10,450 nt of DNA from Lachnospiraceae bacterium. Its GTDB lineage: Bacteria > Bacillota > Clostridia > Lachnospirales > Lachnospiraceae. The notes under the pieces are model-generated. The model saw only the letters and a list, made by a program, of their open reading frames with translations, was not told where the DNA came from and did not search any database. The stretch covers positions 1-10,450 of the forward strand of contig VSND01000103.1 of assembly GCA_009774145.1 (NCBI GenBank), in the 5' to 3' direction. The translations under genes and the position numbers were made by a program. Positions 7,072 to 10,450 of this stretch are shown here, piece after piece. The first letter of the stretch is position 1. Every line of letters begins with the position of its first letter.

Positions 7072-8376
7072 TTATAACAGCTCTTTTGGATTATTTCTGG
7101 TCATAAAGCTGACGATCAGCAGAACGATTCCAGGCAGCAAAACCGCCGAAGCCAGAACGCCTCCCAGAAGCACTCTCATATCCGCCTGAAAAGACAGTCC
7201 CTGAAAAAACGGAAAGTATGCTGTCATTGCATCCCCAATGCTTTTTTCAAAGATTCCCGTCAGCAGTCCGCTCCCTGCAATGCCTGTCAGCGCCGGAAGG
7301 ATCAGCTCCCATGTCATTTGCGAAATCACCCGTTTCTTCTGTTCACCCATGGCAATCCAGAGCCCGATCTCCGTTCTTCGCCCCAGCAGCTGGTGTCCGG
7401 TCAGCAGAATCAGCAGAAACACAGACACTGCAAAAATCGTGCCAAGCATCCAGAGACACACCTTTCTGACCGTGTTCAGCGGGGAAAGTGCCATGAGGTA
7501 AGTCAGCTTTTCTTCCGTCACTCTAAAGTCTTCTCCTGTGGCCTGCCGCATCTTCGTTTCCAGCTCCTGTTTCAGCATTGCTGTATTTCCGGGATCTGTC
7601 GTATGGTACTTCACCTCCATAACCATCCCGTCAGAGAAAAGGAGCCCCTGCTTTGCCGGGATATAGATAAAATTCATGGAACTGTGCGCAACAAGACTGC
7701 TCTCCATATTACTGGAGTGGACTCCCACCACCTGCAGGGTGATTTCCCTGGAAGCATCCAGCGGATCCCTCAATGTGATCTCCTGCCCCACCTTCAGAAA
7801 ATTCCAGTGCATAAACCGTTCGCTGACCACAGCAATTGCCCGGTCTGCATCGGCTTTTGAAAAACCCGTGCCTTCCACAACCTGATCCTTCCACTTTTCA
7901 AACTCCCAGGCGTCCTCCAGATTCTCTACCCCAACCAGCGTGATATTTCCCGCTGTTCTGGCCTCTCCAAGCCCCTCTGCGTCATACTCCCCCCAGTAGT
8001 CTTCTCCGCGCCCTTCCTTCGCCTGCTGCGACATGGAGCGATACTCATCAAATACCCCCTCCACCGTGACTCCGGACACATTGCTCAAAGTCATGTATTC
8101 CAGGCTTTCGATTCCGTCGATCTCCAGCATGGCCTCCGCGTCGCCAAGCTTAAAATAGTTTCCCGAATAATAACTGAAGGGAACGGCTTCCGCTTTCCGC
8201 AGATTCAGATCCGCGCCGATATCGCTTTCCAGACGTTCGGAAGCAGTCCCCACATTTTGATGCAGAGAGACCGTGAGCTGCAGCAGTATCATCAAAATCA
8301 GAAAGACTGCTCCGATCAGGGCGCTGCGTTTCCAGTGGTAACGGATACTCTTCAAACCCAAATGTAAACTTCTCAT
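7072..8376 (-). CDS. FtsX/MacB-type ABC permease, second of pair
   Basis: A 434-residue permease with the MacB/FtsX layout: membrane segment at about 19-37, a large extracellular domain (about 40-300, MacB periplasmic-core-like with 'ALAVVSERF'-type elements seen here as 'AIAVVSERF'), then segments at about 305-328, 354-376 and 402-424. 'RRTEIGLWIAMGEQKKRV' after segment two is the FtsX-family coupling loop (compare 'RxxEIGxxxAxGa') that contacts the ATPase. The outer loop between segments three and four is short, about 25 residues. It should form a heterodimer with the permease encoded upstream. AGGAGG overlaps the upstream gene's TAG stop and lies four bases before the ATG, so translation is coupled. 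Likely role: self-protection or export of the Cys-rich peptide. The ordinary MacB role in macrolide efflux is not indicated here. Confidence 0.88.
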   Translation of the reverse strand: MRSLHLGLKSIRYHWKRSALIGAVFLILMILLQLTVSLHQNVGTASERLESDIGADLNLRKAEAVPFSYYSGNYFKLGDAEAMLEIDGIESLEYMTLSNVSGVTVEGVFDEYRSMSQQAKEGRGEDYWGEYDAEGLGEARTAGNITLVGVENLEDAWEFEKWKDQVVEGTGFSKADADRAIAVVSERFMHWNFLKVGQEITLRDPLDASREITLQVVGVHSSNMESSLVAHSSMNFIYIPAKQGLLFSDGMVMEVKYHTTDPGNTAMLKQELETKMRQATGEDFRVTEEKLTYLMALSPLNTVRKVCLWMLGTIFAVSVFLLILLTGHQLLGRRTEIGLWIAMGEQKKRVISQMTWELILPALTGIAGSGLLTGIFEKSIGDAMTAYFPFFQGLSFQADMRVLLGGVLASAVLLPGIVLLIVSFMTRNNPKELL

Positions 8377-8384
8377 CTTTCCTC

Positions 8385-9842
8385 CTATTCCCGCATCTGC
8401 AAAAGCTCCGCCGTCTGTTTTCGCATGGTTCCCCAGATCTGCAGGGAAAACAACCCTGTCAGAATCAGCAGTCCGGTGCCCAGAGCCGTGGCAATTTCCA
8501 TTCTGTACTGATGCAGAGCCAGCTCACCGGACATGTAATAATAGTCATAATTTCCCGCCCGCAGCTCCTGATCGATATCGTAATACTGCTCCCAGAAAAG
8601 TGTCTCTTCCCGATCCCTTTCCATCTCTTCGTTCATCTCGGCATATATGCCGCTCCCCAGCATCCCGCCGATCTGATCCGCCGTAGAAACACTGATCAGA
8701 AGCGCAACAGCACAGGCCAGTACAATCGGAAGCAGTTTTTCCAGCAGCATCTGCACCAGCAGCACGGATCTCTTTTCTCCGCATGCAATCCAGACGCCCA
8801 GTTCCCGGCTGTTCTTCAGCAGATCGGCAGAGGAAATGAAGAACACGATCGCAAATACGCCTGCCAGTGTGATCCACAACGCCACATTCGTAATCCCGTA
8901 GATCTCCTTCAGCGGCATGCTCACCATCTGATTCCACTCGCTGTTCCAGCTCATCATCAGCCTCGTCTGGGGCCGTCCTTCTGTCGTCTCGTCCACAAGG
9001 CTGTTTCCAAGGAGTTCCTCCATATCTGCCGCATAAGACTCAATCTGCTTTGGATCTTTCAGATATACATACAGCATATATGGTTGATATATCGTCATAT
9101 TCAGCTGATACAGCGTACTCTCCGGCAGAAAAATATAATTTTCCAGCACCTCCTTCGGCCTGGCCTTATCACTGTCAAAGGTTTTCTCCGGCAGGGAATA
9201 GATCCCCTTGATGACAGCCTGAAATTCCGTTCCCTTCTGAAATCCCGAATCCCGATCCGTCCTCAGATCGATGGTGTCTCCCGGTTTCCAGCCATTCTGC
9301 CTTGCCAGAGCCTCTGACACCAGGGCGACCTTCTCCCCCGCGTCTTCCTCTGTAATACCGTCCCCTTCTGTCAGCCGAAGTCCTGTTCCTGCAAAAAAAA
9401 CAGAAAACCGGCTGTTATCCACACCCACAAAGGTGCAGTTTTCCTGCAGACTCGCATCTACCGATCGTTCCGCCAGCATTTCCAGATACTCCTGATACCG
9501 TTCCCAGTCACGGTAGTAAGGCGTTCCGCTCACCAGACTCCCTTCTGCATATACCAGAATATTATAGGATTCCACCCGCTCGTCCGAAGTCAGTTCCTGA
9601 ATCTCTCTGGTGTTAAGCGGAGCCAGATTGTTCCGTTTTCCCAGATCGACTGTCCGAAGCTTTCTTACATATACGGCGTTGCCGATCGCTTTCTGCGTGT
9701 CCTTCAGCTGCTGCCCGGACGAGATATTTAACAGGACCATCACCATCAGCAGCGTGAAGCATACGCTGTACAGGAGGAACAGCATTCCGTTTTTTACTTT
9801 GTGATACTGAAATGACCGAAAAACTCTCTTAATAATCCTCAT
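8385..9842 (-). CDS. FtsX/MacB-type ABC permease, first of pair
   Basis: A 485-residue permease with a membrane segment at about 20-40, an extracellular domain (about 41-316), then segments at about 317-338, 361-384 and 448-470. The coupling loop reads 'NSRELGVWIACGEKRSV' (344-360), equivalent to the partner's 'RRTEIGLWIAMGEQKKRV'. It differs from the partner in having a long outer loop between segments three and four (about residues 385-447), rich in acidic and Tyr residues ('MNEEMERDREE', 'NYDYYYMSGE'). The ATG at 9842 (protein begins MRIIKRVFRS) is chosen because GGAG lies eight bases upstream. An in-frame ATG at 9902 would translate through the terminator hairpin and add an unlikely charged tail to the membrane protein. 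First gene after the attenuator; together with the partner and the ATPase it forms an export or immunity complex. Confidence 0.87.
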   Translation of the reverse strand: MRIIKRVFRSFQYHKVKNGMLFLLYSVCFTLLMVMVLLNISSGQQLKDTQKAIGNAVYVRKLRTVDLGKRNNLAPLNTREIQELTSDERVESYNILVYAEGSLVSGTPYYRDWERYQEYLEMLAERSVDASLQENCTFVGVDNSRFSVFFAGTGLRLTEGDGITEEDAGEKVALVSEALARQNGWKPGDTIDLRTDRDSGFQKGTEFQAVIKGIYSLPEKTFDSDKARPKEVLENYIFLPESTLYQLNMTIYQPYMLYVYLKDPKQIESYAADMEELLGNSLVDETTEGRPQTRLMMSWNSEWNQMVSMPLKEIYGITNVALWITLAGVFAIVFFISSADLLKNSRELGVWIACGEKRSVLLVQMLLEKLLPIVLACAVALLISVSTADQIGGMLGSGIYAEMNEEMERDREETLFWEQYYDIDQELRAGNYDYYYMSGELALHQYRMEIATALGTGLLILTGLFSLQIWGTMRKQTAELLQMRE

Positions 9843-9858
9843 CGTCTTCTCTCCAGTT

Positions 9859-9891
9859 AAAAAGGTGCACAATGAAAACTGCGCACCTTTT
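9859..9891 (-). terminator. intrinsic terminator/attenuator after the precursor gene
   Basis: Read on the - strand, AAAAGGTGCGCA (9891-9880) and TGTGCACCTTTT (9871-9860) form a 12-bp stem with one G-U wobble and an 8-base loop, ending in a run of five T. On the + strand the wobble would be an A-C mismatch, so the element is built for the - strand. It begins 17 bases after the precursor stop and ends 16 bases before the first permease start. No promoter is visible between it and the permease gene, so partial read-through would give much more precursor than processing proteins. Confidence 0.85.
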
Positions 9892-9908
9892 CCTTGTGCC
9901 AAATTGAC

Positions 9909-10091
9909 TTACCACCTGATTGCATCTGATTCATCCGACCAGTAATGGATCTTGTCCGCTGCAACATACTCACCGGGATTGCTTCCGCAGCTGCAGTATT
10001 CATGATCACATCGGCAGCTGACCCCTCTGACATAACCGCAGGATTCTACCGTTGCCATTTTAGCATATGCTTTCTTTTTTAAAGAACTCAT
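9909..10091 (-). CDS. Cys-rich RiPP precursor peptide, CLI_3235-family-like bacteriocin
   Basis: A 60-residue substrate peptide. Residues 1-17 ('MSSLKKKAYAKMATVES') form a short basic leader. A Cys cluster follows with C18, C26, C28, C33 and C35 (spacing C-x7-C-x-C-x4-C-x-C), and then a Cys-free, acidic and aromatic tail from about 36 to 60 ending in 'SDAIRW'. There is no Gly-Gly cleavage site and no signal peptide. The 'LKKKA...TVE' leader plus CxC repeats recalls the CLI_3235 bacteriocin family (TIGR04065, from memory), the partners of CcpM-type enzymes. The neighbours agree: a SPASM radical SAM enzyme and two accessory proteins of the same class. The ATG at 10091 is chosen because AAAGGAGG lies six bases upstream; the in-frame start at 10112 would add seven residues encoded by that ribosome site itself. 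The start of the core and the mature activity are unknown; antibacterial or signalling roles are both possible. Confidence 0.83.
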   Translation of the reverse strand: MSSLKKKAYAKMATVESCGYVRGVSCRCDHEYCSCGSNPGEYVAADKIHYWSDESDAIRW

Positions 10092-10097
10092 GCTCTT

Positions 10098-10105
10098 CCT
10101 CCTTT
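10098..10105 (-). promoter_or_regulatory. strong ribosome site of the precursor gene
   Basis: AAAGGAGG on the - strand, six bases before the ATG at 10091. It is a near-perfect match to the 16S anti-Shine-Dalgarno and fixes the start of the precursor. A small hairpin (GCAAT/ATTGC, 10109-10123, five-base loop) sits directly upstream of it and leaves the site free. Confidence 0.85.
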
Positions 10106-10198
10106 CCCGCAATCTTCCATTGCATAAAATTTATTAAATGCCTCATCGGCAGATAATCATTTTCCTGAATGTGCATTTTATATAATAATGTCAAAAAT

Positions 10199-10226
10199 AT
10201 TGTTTGTATTTTTTTTACACTGTCAA
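10199..10226 (-). promoter_or_regulatory. candidate sigma-A promoter of the peptide operon
   Basis: On the - strand a consensus -35 TTGACA (10226-10221) is followed after 16 bases by AACAAT (10204-10199), four of six matches to TATAAT. Transcription would start near 10192, leaving a leader of about 100 bases. A second TTGACA lies at 10194-10189, and TATTAT/TATAAA hexamers at 10187-10177, so another start within this AT-rich stretch is possible. The -35 is convincing; the -10 is not certain. Confidence 0.45.
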
Positions 10227-10246
10227 TAGTAACATATTTAAAAAAT

Positions 10247-10272
10247 AATATCAATATTTTTTTATTGATATT
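10247..10272. repeat. perfect AT-rich inverted repeat upstream of the promoter
   Basis: AATATCAATA (10247-10256) and TATTGATATT (10263-10272) are exact inverted repeats with a T6 spacer. Half-site centres are 16 bases apart. It lies about 20 bases upstream of the -35 hexamer in the direction of the peptide operon, the position of an activator site. Read on the - strand it is followed by ATTTTTT, so it could instead be a weak AT-only terminator of a gene beyond the window. Confidence 0.55.
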
Positions 10273-10450
10273 GTAAAGAAAAATCACCGGAATCAGGAAG
10301 GAATATCTTGATCATGCCAGAAAAGAACCAGCCTTACAAACTTTGACACAAAAACAGAGCATAAACGGATGGGCGGCGGCCATAACAGCCGGCTCACGGC
10401 CCGATATCCGCCCCCCCACCCGGTTTGATGCCCCGGTAATAAGCCACCGG
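10273..10450. other. unassigned right end, changing from AT-rich to GC-rich
   Basis: From about 10360 the sequence becomes clearly GC-rich, including runs of C and G, unlike the AT-rich promoter region beside it. A + frame is open from 10277 to the window end (58 codons, with 'KEYLDHARKEPALQTLTQKQ'), but it has no start codon or ribosome site and I do not recognise it. The - strand has short open stretches ended by stops. It may be the edge of a neighbouring gene, a gene remnant or an insertion-sequence end; no terminal repeat or target duplication can be seen in the part present. Confidence 0.3.

Noticed and set aside
7318..7860. A 180-codon open frame on the + strand.
   Set aside because: Antisense to the second FtsX permease; composition is artefactual and no ribosome site stands before it.
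8511..9317. A 268-codon open frame on the + strand.
   Set aside because: It lies entirely antisense to the first FtsX permease, has a His/Gln/Arg-rich composition typical of a reverse-complement frame, and matches no family I know.
6367..9842. FtsX/LolD block as a BceAB-type two-component-linked antibiotic sensor/transporter.
   Set aside because: BceB is one permease with about ten membrane segments and normally sits beside a histidine kinase and response regulator. Here there are two four-segment permeases and no kinase.
9843..9902. Twenty-residue N-terminal extension of the first FtsX permease (start at 9902).
   Set aside because: It would be translated through the terminator hairpin, and the ATG at 9842 has its own GGAG site and gives a normal membrane-protein N-terminus.
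10092..10112. Seven-residue N-terminal extension of the precursor (start at 10112).
   Set aside because: These codons contain the AAAGGAGG ribosome site for the ATG at 10091, which has ideal spacing.
10060..10287. A 75-codon open frame on the - strand that could be a second peptide.
   Set aside because: It covers the promoter and ribosome site of the precursor, overlaps the precursor start in another frame, and its Ile/Lys/Phe-rich product simply reflects AT-rich DNA.

Overview
The window looks like chromosomal DNA from a low-to-middle GC Clostridia species, probably Lachnospiraceae. This is judged from short coupled operons, strong AGGAGG-type ribosome sites, a BlaI/BlaR1-type pair and a clostridial class of Cys-rich peptide cluster. 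No rRNA, tRNA, CRISPR array or complete insertion sequence is visible.

Left part (1-1742, + strand): the 3' end of a BlaI/MecI-type repressor gene, a BlaR1/M56-type membrane metallopeptidase, and a small secreted protein of the 'SPRAD...WIG[DE]W' type. The three are tightly coupled and end at a hairpin at 1752-1778. No beta-lactamase is present.

Main part (1822-10091, - strand, read from right to left): a nine-gene RiPP (ribosomally made, modified peptide) cluster resembling the clostridial 'CLI_3235 family / CcpM' class. Its order is: a 60-residue precursor with five Cys; a transcription terminator/attenuator; two FtsX/MacB-type permeases and their LolD-type ATPase; a SPASM radical SAM maturase; a conserved 'peptide maturation system' protein of unknown activity; an acyl-carrier-related small protein without the pantetheine serine; and a full-length ABC half-transporter. 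The likely flow is: the precursor is made in excess because of the attenuator, its Cys-rich core is crosslinked by the radical SAM enzyme with help from the two accessory proteins, the ABC half-transporter exports it, and the FtsX/LolD machine exports it or protects the producer. No protease or regulator gene is visible. Every junction after the attenuator is short or overlapping, which indicates one transcription unit. The FtsX/LolD block is clearly more GC-rich than the biosynthetic block, so the cluster may have been assembled from two sources.

Right end (10092-10450): an AT-rich leader/promoter region with two TTGACA hexamers and a perfect 10-bp inverted repeat, followed by an unassigned GC-rich stretch that runs off the window.

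Family names (TIGR04065/04066/04068/04069, DUF6147) are given from memory of the families; no search was run.
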